From: Rossellomorea sp. y25
GTDB taxonomy: Bacteria > Bacillota > Bacilli > Bacillales > Bacillaceae_B
Length of the DNA stretch: 64,000 nt
Assembly (NCBI RefSeq): GCF_038049935.1
Contig: NZ_CP145886.1
Location: forward strand, 496,001-560,000
Direction of reading: 5' to 3'
The notes beneath the pieces are model-generated. The model made no database searches. It worked only from the letters and a program-made list of their open reading frames with translations, and was not told the origin of the DNA. The position numbers and the translations under genes were made by a program. Positions 51,187-59,098 of this stretch are shown in pieces (within the stretch, counting starts at the first letter, position 1; the number at the start of each line of letters is the position of its first letter).

Positions 51187-52119
51187 GTGGCGAATAGTTG
51201 GGATGCGGAGGTCGCTGTCACCATTGAACAGGCAAAAGCATTAATCGAGAATCAATTCCCGGAACTTCATCCAGCAAAAATTGACATCATTGACTATGGA
51301 TTCGATAACACGGTCATGAATGTAAACAGTAGTTGGGTCTTTCGATTTCCACGACGGGAAATCGCCGTGAAGCTTTTAGAAACAGAAGGAAAGCTCTTAC
51401 CGCTGCTCGATGCAAAGAATCTCGGACTCCGAATTCCGGTTCCGACCTTTTTTGGAGAGTCTTCCCCTCAATACAAATGGCCTTTTCTAGGCTACCGGTA
51501 TGTCGAAGGAACGATTCCATCCCGAGCAAGTGGGGTAGTTAGAGAAGGGGAGTCAGCCCTTAAGTTGGCATGGTTTCTAAAGAAACTTCATCTGACGGAT
51601 GTTTCAGAGGCCTTGAAACGGGGAGTACCTTATGATGAATTGAATCGTTTAGATGTTGAAAAACGAATCCCTGCTTTGGAGAAAAACATTCAGGAAATCA
51701 TAGAACTAAACCTTTTTTTCCAGGCTGGAAAGTTAAAAGACTATCTTAAATACGTACCAATAAAGCCATTACCATCAGAAACCACACTGGTTCATGGCGA
51801 CCTTCATTTTAAAAATATGGTTGTGAATGAGAATGGAATCTTATCAGGGATTCTGGATTGGGGTGACGTTCATATTGGCCATCGAGCCATTGATCTTAAC
51901 CTCGCGTACAGTTATCTCAATCCCGCGGGACGGGAGTTGTTTTTTAAAGAATATGGCGAGGTAGAGGAAGTTGAGTTGGAATATGCCCGGTTCAAAGCCA
52001 TCTGCACAAACGTTGTTCTGCTTCTTTATGGCTATCATGAAGAGCAGCCTCATACAGTTGCAGAAGCGCAGAAAAGTTTAGAACGTGCATTAAGAAGAGG
52101 GACGGACCTTGATGAGTAG
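51187..52119 (+). CDS. APH-type phosphotransferase; 3' end formed by the GGGACGGACCT element
   Basis: A 310-residue protein of the aminoglycoside/homoserine kinase fold: ATP-lobe VFRFPRREIAVKLLETEG, hinge GYRYVEGTIP, catalytic loop VHGDLHFKNMVV and metal-binding ILDWGDVHIGHRAIDL. It may phosphorylate a small hydroxyl compound; real antibiotic resistance is not implied. GTG 51187 is preferred over GTG 51181 because of spacing from GAAAGGTGG. The last residues (GTDLDE) and the stop are encoded inside a 47-base inverted repeat, so the repeat has set the end of the protein. Confidence 0.82.
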   Translation: MANSWDAEVAVTIEQAKALIENQFPELHPAKIDIIDYGFDNTVMNVNSSWVFRFPRREIAVKLLETEGKLLPLLDAKNLGLRIPVPTFFGESSPQYKWPFLGYRYVEGTIPSRASGVVREGESALKLAWFLKKLHLTDVSEALKRGVPYDELNRLDVEKRIPALEKNIQEIIELNLFFQAGKLKDYLKYVPIKPLPSETTLVHGDLHFKNMVVNENGILSGILDWGDVHIGHRAIDLNLAYSYLNPAGRELFFKEYGEVEEVELEYARFKAICTNVVLLLYGYHEEQPHTVAEAQKSLERALRRGTDLDE

Positions 52120-52140
52120 CATCAAGGTCCGTCCCTCTTC
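52094..52140. repeat. 47-base perfect inverted repeat of the GGGACGGACCT family
   Basis: Two 21-base arms (52094-52114 and 52120-52140), complementary without mismatch, around the 5-base loop AGTAG, which contains the stop codon of the phosphotransferase gene. It separates two convergent genes and probably works as a bidirectional terminator, although no T-run is present. Confidence 0.9.
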
Positions 52141-52145
52141 AGATA

Positions 52146-52649
52146 TCATTTAACGTTCTTTTGAATATACTTCACGATTTTTCTCAGTTCATTCGCGTGT
52201 GGACGGCCAAAGGGGCTCGTTTGTCTTTGCTGGTACATGGTTTGTCCTTTTTCGTTCACAAGGAAGTAAGCCGGTTCACCATGCTGTCCGTGATCCTCAT
52301 AAGGGGCATCCTCATCGTGATAGAACACATCATAAGCTTTGATAGCCTCTAGTTTTTCGTCGGCTAAAACCGGAAATGTTAAATCCTCTTTGTTCGCAAA
52401 CTCTTGTAAGTCCTCCAGTTTATCACTGGAAATCGCAAGTATGTGAACATTATGTTTTTCAAAATCCTCTTTGTTTGCTTGAAGTTCTCTTAACTCTTCC
52501 TGACATACCGGGCACCATGAGCCCCTGAAGAAAACGATAAGATGCCAGCTTTGATGTTCTTTTTGATGGTCCTCGAACGAGAACGTCTCACCTGAAACTG
52601 CCGGGAGCGTGAAATTTGGTACCGTATCATTTAATTGAAAAGTTGCCAT
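52146..52649 (-). CDS. Peroxiredoxin-like thioredoxin-fold protein (AhpC/TSA)
   Basis: A 167-residue thiol peroxidase-like protein. The active-site stretch is FFRGSWCPVCQEELREL, with a C-x2-C pair rather than the usual single peroxidatic Cys with a distal partner; PNFTLPAVSGETF and ILAISSDKLEDLQEF complete the fold. It likely reduces organic hydroperoxides or acts as a thiol-disulfide exchanger in the cytoplasm. AGGAGGAAT precedes ATG 52649. Monocistronic. Confidence 0.85.
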   Translation of the reverse strand: MATFQLNDTVPNFTLPAVSGETFSFEDHQKEHQSWHLIVFFRGSWCPVCQEELRELQANKEDFEKHNVHILAISSDKLEDLQEFANKEDLTFPVLADEKLEAIKAYDVFYHDEDAPYEDHGQHGEPAYFLVNEKGQTMYQQRQTSPFGRPHANELRKIVKYIQKNVK

Positions 52650-52819
52650 TATTCATTCCTCCTATTTGTTTTCTTTCTAGTCAGATAGGCGTTAGGACAA
52701 ACCTAACCAAATCATGAACATACAATAAAGTAATATATTTTGCTTACATGAAGTGTATTTCCCTTCATGCAAGAAACAAAACGTATGAATGTGTAAAGTG
52801 AGTAGAAAGGACGAAGGGT

Positions 52820-53137
52820 ATGAGAAGAAATAAGACAGGTCCGAATCTGTGTGTGTTCCCAGGATACAAATGGTGCGGACCGGGATGCAGCGGCCCCGGT
52901 GCCCCCATCAATTCAGTTGACGCAGCATGTAAAGCCCATGATCTATGCTATGAGCAATACGGTCCAAGTTGCCGGTGTGATCGGATGTTCATGAGAAGAC
53001 TTAAGAACGAAATCAATCCTGAGACTCAAAAAGGAAGGCATGCCTTTCTTCTTTATCAATATATGAAGCTCCAGACAAGGGTTACGTGTCAGGGGGATCG
53101 GTGTGGGAGGAATCGGTGTCGGGGGTCGTGGATTTAG
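52820..53137 (+). CDS. Phospholipase-A2-like small cysteine-rich protein
   Basis: A 105-residue protein with the secreted phospholipase A2 core: WCGPGCSGPGAPINSVDAAC (calcium loop pattern) followed by KAHDLCYEQYG, which carries the catalytic His-Asp pair. Nine cysteines suggest disulfides, yet no signal peptide is visible after ATG 52820 (AAAGGACGAAGGGT upstream). Similar short proteins occur in Bacilli and in parvovirus capsids. It may hydrolyse the sn-2 ester of phospholipids or serve as a spore or surface protein. Inverted repeat CATGAAG/CTTCATG at 52747-52769 lies upstream. Confidence 0.75.
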   Translation: MRRNKTGPNLCVFPGYKWCGPGCSGPGAPINSVDAACKAHDLCYEQYGPSCRCDRMFMRRLKNEINPETQKGRHAFLLYQYMKLQTRVTCQGDRCGRNRCRGSWI

Positions 53138-53493
53138 GTATTAACCGCTTTGAGTGATCAAGCGGTTTTATTTTATTTGGAGTTAGAAGTGTATATAATC
53201 CAGTTATTTCCTCTTCTTCAAGTAAGTTGATGTTGAAATTTGTCGTTATTTGTTGAAAAATGGCTAGTGTACCCTATAAGACATTGTTCTTATTTTAGTA
53301 AATGATAATGCACAACTATTTTAATTTAAATAGATTTAACCCTGATTACAAAGGATTCCTTGAAGGTATTGTGGTATGAAAGTATTCCAAACGAAATTAG
53401 AACCAAAGTTGCCTTTTAAATTTGTACAGGGATTTTCATGCCTGATTCTATTACAATTACCTATGTTATTGTCAGCAAGAAAGGGGAGAGACT
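53138..53493. other. 356-base intergenic stretch: terminator then AT-rich sequence
   Basis: A terminator (AACCGCTT-TGAGTGATC-AAGCGGTT, then TTATTTTATTT) occupies 53143-53173. The rest is AT-rich, like the acyltransferase gene that follows, and presumably holds its promoter; I see no ORF, repeat or structured RNA. Confidence 0.6.
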
Positions 53494-54591
53494 GTGTCAA
53501 CAAAAAAGAAAAAATACCTCTTTGAAATACATTTTTTAAGAGCATTTGCTTGTTTAGCTGTTTTAGGAGTTCACGTATCAGCTACTTATTACTCCATGAA
53601 TGATAATACGTTTAATTGGTTTTCATACTTCTTAAATCAAGTAGGTCGTTTTGGAACGCCTATATTTGTTGTGATTGCCGGTTTTCTATTATTCTATCAA
53701 GTAAAAAGAAACACGTATTCCTTTAATAAATTTGTCACTTCCAGAATATCAAAAATCATTATGCCATTGATACTATGGAGCTTGGTCTATCGTTTCTTGC
53801 TCTATTATTTTGATAATCAACAGATTGGAGCAATAAAGACAGAACTTGTGAAGATCTTTACAGGCGGTCACTTCTATCATCTCTATTTTATTGCTATTAT
53901 CGTTCAATTTTATTTTATCTTTCCTATTCTGCAAAAAGTATTCAGAACGAAAATGGGATTGATTATATTAACCGTCATCTCATTTTTTATCAGTTATAAA
54001 ATGATCGGGTTTGACCCTGGAATTGAAGGATTTATCGGAAACTTTATGGCAAGTAAATCATTTATGCCGTTATGGATTTTCTATTTCTCATTCGGTGGAC
54101 TATTGGCCTTCTTCTGGGAGGATATTAGAGATTTTGCAACAGACTTTCCTTGGATGATGTTAGCCTTATCATTACTCATAACAGCAGGAGCAATCGTAGA
54201 GTATACACTCAATGGAGATCTGACCAACAGAAGAGCAAGTAATTTATTAAATATACCTCTATTAAGCATTGCTACAATTGGAATGTATCCTTTACTTTCT
54301 CATTGGAGTGTTTTGAAAAAGCCTCTGACGTTATTAGGAAAGTATTCTATGGGGATATACCTGATTCACCCCTTTGTTCTTCACTTGATGAAAATTTATT
54401 TACCTGCTTCTACGTGGAATATGATGTATTTGCCAGTAACATTTGTCGCCGTGTTAGTAATTTGTGTAGGATTGATCCGACTTATCCAGCAGGTTCCATT
54501 TAGCAGTTATTTCATTCCAGTACCAAAAATCAAAAAAACACCAAACAAAGAAAGTGTAAGGAATGTCTCATCAAAAGAAGCTACAGCATAG
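53494..54591 (+). CDS. Acyltransferase-3 family membrane O-acyltransferase
   Basis: A 365-residue membrane protein with about ten helices. The signature EIHFLRAFACLAVLGVHVSATYYS (R-x10-H) and YSMGIYLIHPFVLHLM mark acyltransferase-3 enzymes that acetylate cell-surface polysaccharides. Start GTG 53494 has AAAGGGGAGAG upstream. The gene is clearly richer in A and T than its neighbours, possibly acquired by transfer. Single gene with a strong terminator. Confidence 0.88.
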   Translation: MSTKKKKYLFEIHFLRAFACLAVLGVHVSATYYSMNDNTFNWFSYFLNQVGRFGTPIFVVIAGFLLFYQVKRNTYSFNKFVTSRISKIIMPLILWSLVYRFLLYYFDNQQIGAIKTELVKIFTGGHFYHLYFIAIIVQFYFIFPILQKVFRTKMGLIILTVISFFISYKMIGFDPGIEGFIGNFMASKSFMPLWIFYFSFGGLLAFFWEDIRDFATDFPWMMLALSLLITAGAIVEYTLNGDLTNRRASNLLNIPLLSIATIGMYPLLSHWSVLKKPLTLLGKYSMGIYLIHPFVLHLMKIYLPASTWNMMYLPVTFVAVLVICVGLIRLIQQVPFSSYFIPVPKIKKTPNKESVRNVSSKEATA

Positions 54592-54593
54592 AC

Positions 54594-54628
54594 GAAAGAA
54601 CCGGGTTGAACGCCCGGTTCTTTTTTTG
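54594..54628 (+). terminator. Terminator after the acyltransferase
   Basis: AAAGAACCGGG-TTGAACG-CCCGGTTCTTTTTTT. Confidence 0.93.
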
Positions 54629-54675
54629 TGTGAACCTATAAATTGAGCCAAGTCGATTGAACTCCGGCAACCTTT

Positions 54676-55119
54676 TCACTTCAAGGGAAGAGTGTAGTGA
54701 TACACGGTCTCTTCCTTTATATAACCATTCTTTTCATACAATGCCTGGGCATGAACATTGTCCCGGTCGGTTTCCAAAATAAGCGACTTTGCATTGGTTT
54801 GCTCAGCGTGCTCTTTGGCAGCGTCTAATAACATCTGTCCGGCCCCTTGATTTCGTGCTTCTTGAGAAACATAGAGGTCGTTCAGTTTCCAAATCCGCTC
54901 CATGTAAATAGAGGAGAAAGAAGGGTACAACTGTGTGAAGCCTACATAACTTTCTTTTTCGACCGCAACAAAAATGACAGATTCATCCCGTGATAATCGT
55001 TCTTCAAGATACCGTTTTGCTGCAGACCTATCCGTCACTTGATGATAAAACATACGATAAGAATTAAAAAGGTCCACAATTCCTTCTAAGTCTGAAAGTC
55101 GTGCCCGAGCTACCTTCAT
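54676..55119 (-). CDS. GNAT-family N-acetyltransferase
   Basis: A 147-residue acetyltransferase with the acetyl-CoA segment LYVSQEARNQGAGQMLLDAAKEHA and the C-terminal NVHAQALYEKNGYIKEE. Substrate unknown. ATG 55119 with GGGAGGGA upstream is preferred to the longer frame from 55167. Divergent from the folate gene. Confidence 0.85.
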   Translation of the reverse strand: MKVARARLSDLEGIVDLFNSYRMFYHQVTDRSAAKRYLEERLSRDESVIFVAVEKESYVGFTQLYPSFSSIYMERIWKLNDLYVSQEARNQGAGQMLLDAAKEHAEQTNAKSLILETDRDNVHAQALYEKNGYIKEETVYHYTLPLK

Positions 55120-55400
55120 CCAATCCCTCCCTATATACATTATTTTATGAGAGTGGGGAGAGAACATGCTTGTGATGATGAGAATGATGTGGGGGAGGAA
55201 AAGGTCTGTTCTCGAGAAGAATAATAGGTAAGATCTGAAAAAGAGGTTAAAGAGACGGAAAATGTTGCATTCAAGGTGGATAATGCAAGCCCGGGAATGG
55301 ATAAAGATAGTGTATTGCGCCTGTTTTAAAAGTATTTTGTATAATGATAACGAAAAAGTTTTAGTTCTATCGATTTGAAAAAAAGGGGGAAAGCAAAAGA

Positions 55401-56120
55401 ATGATTGAGAAAGATGAAATCAGGCATAAAGTATGGAATCGGTTGACGGAAAATAAATTAGGCCGGTTTCCATTTCCGTTAGTTGGCCGGATTCCGAATT
55501 TCAAAGGGGCAGAAAAGGCAGCCGAGTTTGTTCAGAGTATGGATATTTACAAGGATGCTCAAGTGGTAAAAGTAAACCCAGATGCACCGCAGCTTCCACT
55601 TCGGGCAACTGTGTTGAAAGACGGGAAAACCTTGCTCATTCCAACACCGCGCTTGAAGGACGGATTTGTCATGATTAAGCCTGAATGGGTGCCCCGGGGA
55701 GAAGAGAAAAAGGCAGCGAGTATCAAGCATATGAACTCTTACGGTCAAGTCGTGCCGCTCACGGACATACCTCCCATTGACCTAATCGTCGTAGGTTCCG
55801 TTGCGATTCATCGTGATGGGAGAAGGCTTGGAAAAGGAGAGGGATATGCCGATCGTGAATATGCCATCCTGCGTGAAATCGGAAACAAACCAGTGCCGGT
55901 CATCACCACCATTAACAGTGAGCAGCTTGTAGGTGACGACATCCCAAGAGATTCCTATGACCTGGCCGTCGACTGGATCATCACCGAAGAAGGCATTACA
56001 GAAACCCGTACTCCATACCCAAAACCACACGGCATCGAATGGGACCACGTAACCGAAGACGAAATGGAGAAGATGCCAATTCTGAAGGAGTTGAAGAATT
56101 TCTCTGGAGGCGCACTTTAA
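55401..56120 (+). CDS. 5-formyltetrahydrofolate cyclo-ligase family protein
   Basis: A 239-residue member of the methenyltetrahydrofolate synthetase (MTHFS) family, converting 5-formyl- to 5,10-methenyl-tetrahydrofolate with ATP. Recognisable blocks are VWNRLTENKLGRFPFPLVGRIPNFKGAEKAA, the central LIVVGSVAIHRDGRRLGKGEGYADREYAIL (phosphate-binding glycines) and VDWIITEEGITET. It is longer than the YqgN-type enzyme and belongs to the MTHFS-domain-like subgroup. AAGGGGGAAAG precedes ATG 55401; a TATAAT box is at 55340. Confidence 0.85.
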   Translation: MIEKDEIRHKVWNRLTENKLGRFPFPLVGRIPNFKGAEKAAEFVQSMDIYKDAQVVKVNPDAPQLPLRATVLKDGKTLLIPTPRLKDGFVMIKPEWVPRGEEKKAASIKHMNSYGQVVPLTDIPPIDLIVVGSVAIHRDGRRLGKGEGYADREYAILREIGNKPVPVITTINSEQLVGDDIPRDSYDLAVDWIITEEGITETRTPYPKPHGIEWDHVTEDEMEKMPILKELKNFSGGAL

Positions 56121-56147
56121 ATTATAATCAATTGGCAAGAATGCTAT

Positions 56148-56226
56148 AGGGACGGGCTTTTGTAAAAATTGGAGGTCCGTCCCTCTAAAAAAATCCCTGA
56201 AGGCAAATTCGCCTTCAGGGATTTTT
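56148..56226. terminator. Two adjacent hairpins between folate and carbonic anhydrase genes
   Basis: The first (56148-56185) pairs AGGGACGGGCT with the exact word AGGTCCGTCCCTC. The second (56187-56226) is a perfect stem AAAATCCCTGAAGGC/GCCTTCAGGGATTTT with T-runs on both strands and is a bidirectional terminator. Confidence 0.88.
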
Positions 56227-56268
56227 GGGTAATGCTTGTCGCCTCTGGGCAAAGCCCTTCTGCTTTTC

Positions 56269-56826
56269 TTAGTATCCTTCTACTACCAAATCAAGTTTCC
56301 CTGTTTCAGGACTGATGACAAGTCCGTGGACAGGAATCTTTTTATCCATCAATGGATGGTTTTTGATCATGTCGACGCTGTGGGCGACGCTTTCCTGTAC
56401 TGAGCTGAAGCCTTTCAGCCAGTCGTGGAGGTCGATGCCGGAGTAGTTGACGGTGTCGAGTGTTTCTTCTGGAATCCCACGGTCCTTCATTTTGTCCAGG
56501 ATTTTGTGGCTGTCAATGGCGCTCATGCCGCAGTCATGGTGACCGATTACGAGTACTTCGTCGGCTTGAAGCTCATACACCGCAACGAGGAGGCTGCGCA
56601 TGATACTACCGAATGGGTGACTCACTACCGCACCGGCGTTTTTAACGATTTTCACGTCGCCATTTTTCATGTTCATGGATTTAGGCAGAAGCTCCACTAG
56701 ACGGGTATCCATACAAGTAAGAATGACTAAGCGTTTGTCTGGAAACTTGGTTGTTCTGTACTCTTCGTACGATTGTTCTTGTACAAACTGTTGGTTGTAA
56801 TCAAGTATGTTCGTTAATAATGTCAT
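56269..56826 (-). CDS. Beta-class carbonic anhydrase
   Basis: A 185-residue zinc enzyme for CO2/bicarbonate interconversion. Zinc ligands are Cys in LTCMDTRL, then His and Cys in GHHDCGM, with the Asp/Arg pair of the first motif. VVKNAGAVVSHPFGSIMRSL is the typical central block. GGAGATTGGAG precedes ATG 56826. It is the third gene of an operon with a PAS-like and a B12-binding protein (35-base gap), an unexpected association. Confidence 0.9.
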   Translation of the reverse strand: MTLLTNILDYNQQFVQEQSYEEYRTTKFPDKRLVILTCMDTRLVELLPKSMNMKNGDVKIVKNAGAVVSHPFGSIMRSLLVAVYELQADEVLVIGHHDCGMSAIDSHKILDKMKDRGIPEETLDTVNYSGIDLHDWLKGFSSVQESVAHSVDMIKNHPLMDKKIPVHGLVISPETGKLDLVVEGY

Positions 56827-56861
56827 GTCGTCTTCTCCAATCTCCTATAAAATTATTTTTA

Positions 56862-57359
56862 TCACTTCACATTTTGTTGAAGGTGATTTTCTATCTCTTT
56901 TATTTTATCCATAATTTCTTGTCGATTCCAATCAGAAGTATTTGAAAGCTTCAAATAAAGAGAAGATACTTTAGCCAATACTTCTGTCAAATTCGGTTCT
57001 TTTCGTGGATACGTGGATTTACCCATGAGGTCAAATAAGCCATTCATTTGATCTGACACTTTCTTATACTGATCATCTTTTGAAATGACCGCTACATGGA
57101 AATATTGCTGCATATCTGAAAACTGATAAAAAATATCGAACAGTTCAAATGTGCTGTTTTTCTTCAGGTTCAATTCAATTTCACCGAAGGGATTTTTATG
57201 AATAATCCGAGCGAACTTTGGGGAACTTTCTTCTTCTATAATAGACATGAAGTTTTCCCCGGGCTTTAAAAGGTCGTACCCTGTATTGGAAGCATCAATT
57301 AAATTAAATTGCCTATCCAATAGTAAATAAGGAATCGGGCATAAATGCAGGTTTTCCAC
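56862..57359 (-). CDS. PAS-like sensor protein without output domain
   Basis: A 165-residue protein starting at GTG 57359 with AAAGGAGTG upstream. The first ~110 residues resemble a PAS domain (PIPYLLLDRQFNLIDASNTGYDLLKPGENFMSIIEEES; YFHVAVISKD), followed by a helical C-terminal part (EVLAKVSSLYLKLSNTSDWNRQEIMDKIKEIENHL) that could dimerise or bind a partner. No helix-turn-helix, kinase or cyclase domain is present. It follows the CarH-like gene by 119 bases; similarity to known PAS proteins is weak, so the call is tentative. Confidence 0.55.
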   Translation of the reverse strand: MENLHLCPIPYLLLDRQFNLIDASNTGYDLLKPGENFMSIIEEESSPKFARIIHKNPFGEIELNLKKNSTFELFDIFYQFSDMQQYFHVAVISKDDQYKKVSDQMNGLFDLMGKSTYPRKEPNLTEVLAKVSSLYLKLSNTSDWNRQEIMDKIKEIENHLQQNVK

Positions 57360-57478
57360 ATGATCACTCCTTTGGGCAGGTTAATGGACGTCATTGCCCG
57401 TTCCTCGCTACAGAGAAGGTTTCATGTGGGATAACATTCAGTGAACCTTATTATGTTTGGCTATTTAGGATTAAGGAG

Positions 57479-58129
57479 CTAGCCTTTCTGGAAGACAAGC
57501 TGTTCAGACATATCTGTCAGATACGCATTGAGCTCTAACAAGTCATTAAAGCTTTCTACCTGTGGTTTCTCCAGAAAATCGAGGGTATAGTTTGAAATCA
57601 ATCGGCCCCCAACTAGAATTTCAACTTCTTGATTATGCTCTCTAATCTCTTCGATGCACTCTTTCAATCGAGTTAGTTCCGTTGTCATACCGATGGATAT
57701 TCCAATGGCATGAGGTTTCCAAGCATTAATGAAGGTCAATGCATCTTTGACAGGGACATTGGCTCCTAAGTAACGAGTATTCCATTGCTTTTCTTTGAAT
57801 ACTTCGTTAGCAAGCTCCAACCCCAGACTGTGATGTTCACCCTCTATACAAAATAAAAGAGCTTTAGGGTGGTTTTCTAAAGCTTCTTGATGGGTAAATA
57901 CGGTAGCAAGTAAATATTTAAGAGTTGCAGTAGCCAGATGCTCATCTGCAACGGTAATTTGATTCTTCTCCCAAAGATCACCAATTCTATACATAGATGG
58001 TTTTATGATTTTCTCGTAAAAAGTAAAATTATCTATTTTTGAGTGAATAGAAGACGAATGTAATTCCATTAATGAATGCACGTCTCCTGCGAGAATAGAC
58101 TTGGTGAAAGCCTTGACCAGCTGATTCAT
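57479..58129 (-). CDS. Stand-alone CarH-type cobalamin-binding protein
   Basis: A 216-residue protein with the four-helix B12-binding domain followed by a Rossmann B12-binding domain. The segment LWEKNQITVADEHLAT has the Trp-x9-Glu-His motif of adenosylcobalamin light sensors (CarH/LitR), and EGEHHSLGLELAN gives the E-x-H-x2-G lower-ligand motif. The MerR-type DNA-binding domain of CarH is absent. By family it should bind adenosyl- or methylcobalamin and may sense light or redox state; output must go through a partner, most likely the adjacent PAS-like protein. GGGAGTGA precedes ATG 58129. Confidence 0.82.
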   Translation of the reverse strand: MNQLVKAFTKSILAGDVHSLMELHSSSIHSKIDNFTFYEKIIKPSMYRIGDLWEKNQITVADEHLATATLKYLLATVFTHQEALENHPKALLFCIEGEHHSLGLELANEVFKEKQWNTRYLGANVPVKDALTFINAWKPHAIGISIGMTTELTRLKECIEEIREHNQEVEILVGGRLISNYTLDFLEKPQVESFNDLLELNAYLTDMSEQLVFQKG

Positions 58130-58221
58130 TTATGATCACTCCCAGCAAAAATACCAATTACTATATTCAATAGATAGAATTGAAATTCCTGCTACAAATT
58201 TCAATCTATAATTGGATTGAC

Positions 58222-58248
58222 TTTCCCTATATTCTTATTTAATATAAC
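58222..58248 (-). promoter_or_regulatory. Weak sigma-B-like promoter for the B12/PAS operon
   Basis: On the minus strand GTTATA, 15-base spacer, GGGAAA, resembling GTTTAA-N12-15-GGGTAT of general-stress promoters. Spacing and -35 match are imperfect, so low confidence. Confidence 0.3.
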
Positions 58249-58282
58249 CTCTGTATCACTAATAATCGCTCAAGTACCTGAG

Positions 58283-58320
58283 AGAGGTTCATAGCATTAA
58301 CCCTCTATAAAAAACTATGG
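58283..58320 (+). ncRNA. preQ1-I riboswitch aptamer
   Basis: AGAGGTTCATAGCATTAA followed by CCCTCTATAAAAAACTA reproduces the preQ1-I pseudoknot: P1 stem AGAGG/CCCTCT, C-rich loop and the A-rich tail. It lies 156 bases before queF, a preQ1 synthesis gene, on the same strand. Confidence 0.9.
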
Positions 58321-58367
58321 TTCTATGAATCAAACATGTGGTTTTCTTAAACATGTTATCCTTTAAG

Positions 58368-58467
58368 CGTAACAGGATATAACAATTTTTGCAATTTTAC
58401 TGCCTGTTACTCCGATTCTTAGGCTAATGCTATGTCCTCCTTCATTCGAGGCACTCTGAAGAGGAGG
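58368..58467 (+). promoter_or_regulatory. Leader structures between preQ1 aptamer and queF
   Basis: GTAACAGG (about 58368) pairs with CCTGTTAC (about 58402). Closer to the gene, CCTCCTTC (58436-58443) can pair with GAAGAGGAGG (58458-58467), which contains the queF ribosome binding site. This second hairpin could switch translation. Confidence 0.5.
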
Positions 58468-58475
58468 ATTTTTAC

Positions 58476-58973
58476 ATGTCAGGAAGAAAAGACGAAGATT
58501 TAACAGATCTATCATTATTAGGAAATCAAGGAACAAATTACTTATTCGAGTATGCTCCACACATTTTGGAAGCATTCGACAATAAGCATCCAAACCGGGA
58601 CTATTTTGTGAAATTCAACTGTCCTGAATTCACAAGTCTCTGTCCGAAAACAGGTCAACCGGATTTCGCTACCATCTACATTAGCTATATACCAGGTGAA
58701 AAGATGGTGGAAAGCAAATCACTCAAACTCTATCTATTCAGCTTCAGAAATCATGGTGATTTCCACGAAGACTGCATGAACATCATCATGAACGATCTGA
58801 TCGAATTAATGGACCCTCGTTATATCGAAGTATGGGGGAAATTCACCCCACGCGGTGGAATAAGCATTGATCCATACTGCAACTACGGGAAGCCTGGTAC
58901 CAAATACGAAACGATGGCCGACCACCGGTTGATGAATCATGACTTGTATCCTGAGAAGATAGATAATCGATAG
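58476..58973 (+). CDS. queF: NADPH-dependent preQ0 reductase QueF
   Basis: A 165-residue tunnelling-fold enzyme that reduces 7-cyano-7-deazaguanine (preQ0) to preQ1 on the route to queuosine. Catalytic Cys56 lies in [16 protein letters not shown], and the QueF motif [21 protein letters not shown] is present; the short unimodular length fits the Bacillus type. GAGGAGG precedes ATG 58476. Expression is controlled by the preQ1 riboswitch upstream. Other queuosine genes are not in the window. Confidence 0.95.
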   Translation: MSGRKDEDLTDLSLLGNQGTNYLFEYAPHILEAFDNKHPNRDYFVKFNCPEFTSLCPKTGQPDFATIYISYIPGEKMVESKSLKLYLFSFRNHGDFHEDCMNIIMNDLIELMDPRYIEVWGKFTPRGGISIDPYCNYGKPGTKYETMADHRLMNHDLYPEKIDNR

Positions 58974-58976
58974 TAT

Positions 58977-59014
58977 GGAAGGACGATTCCACTCAAGGAA
59001 TCGTTCTTTTTTTG
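58977..59014 (+). terminator. Terminator after queF
   Basis: GGACGATTCC-ACTCAA-GGAATCGTTC followed by seven T. Confidence 0.93.
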
Positions 59015-59098
59015 TTTAATGATAGGCTGATATTTCTATTGCCGAAATAAATAGCGAGGACTATACTTGCGAGAGAGTTAGAAAAAGGAGGGAGCGGG

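Noticed and set aside
51187..52119. Calling the APH-fold protein an antibiotic resistance enzyme.
   Set aside because: The fold is shared by many metabolic kinases and no resistance-specific feature is visible.
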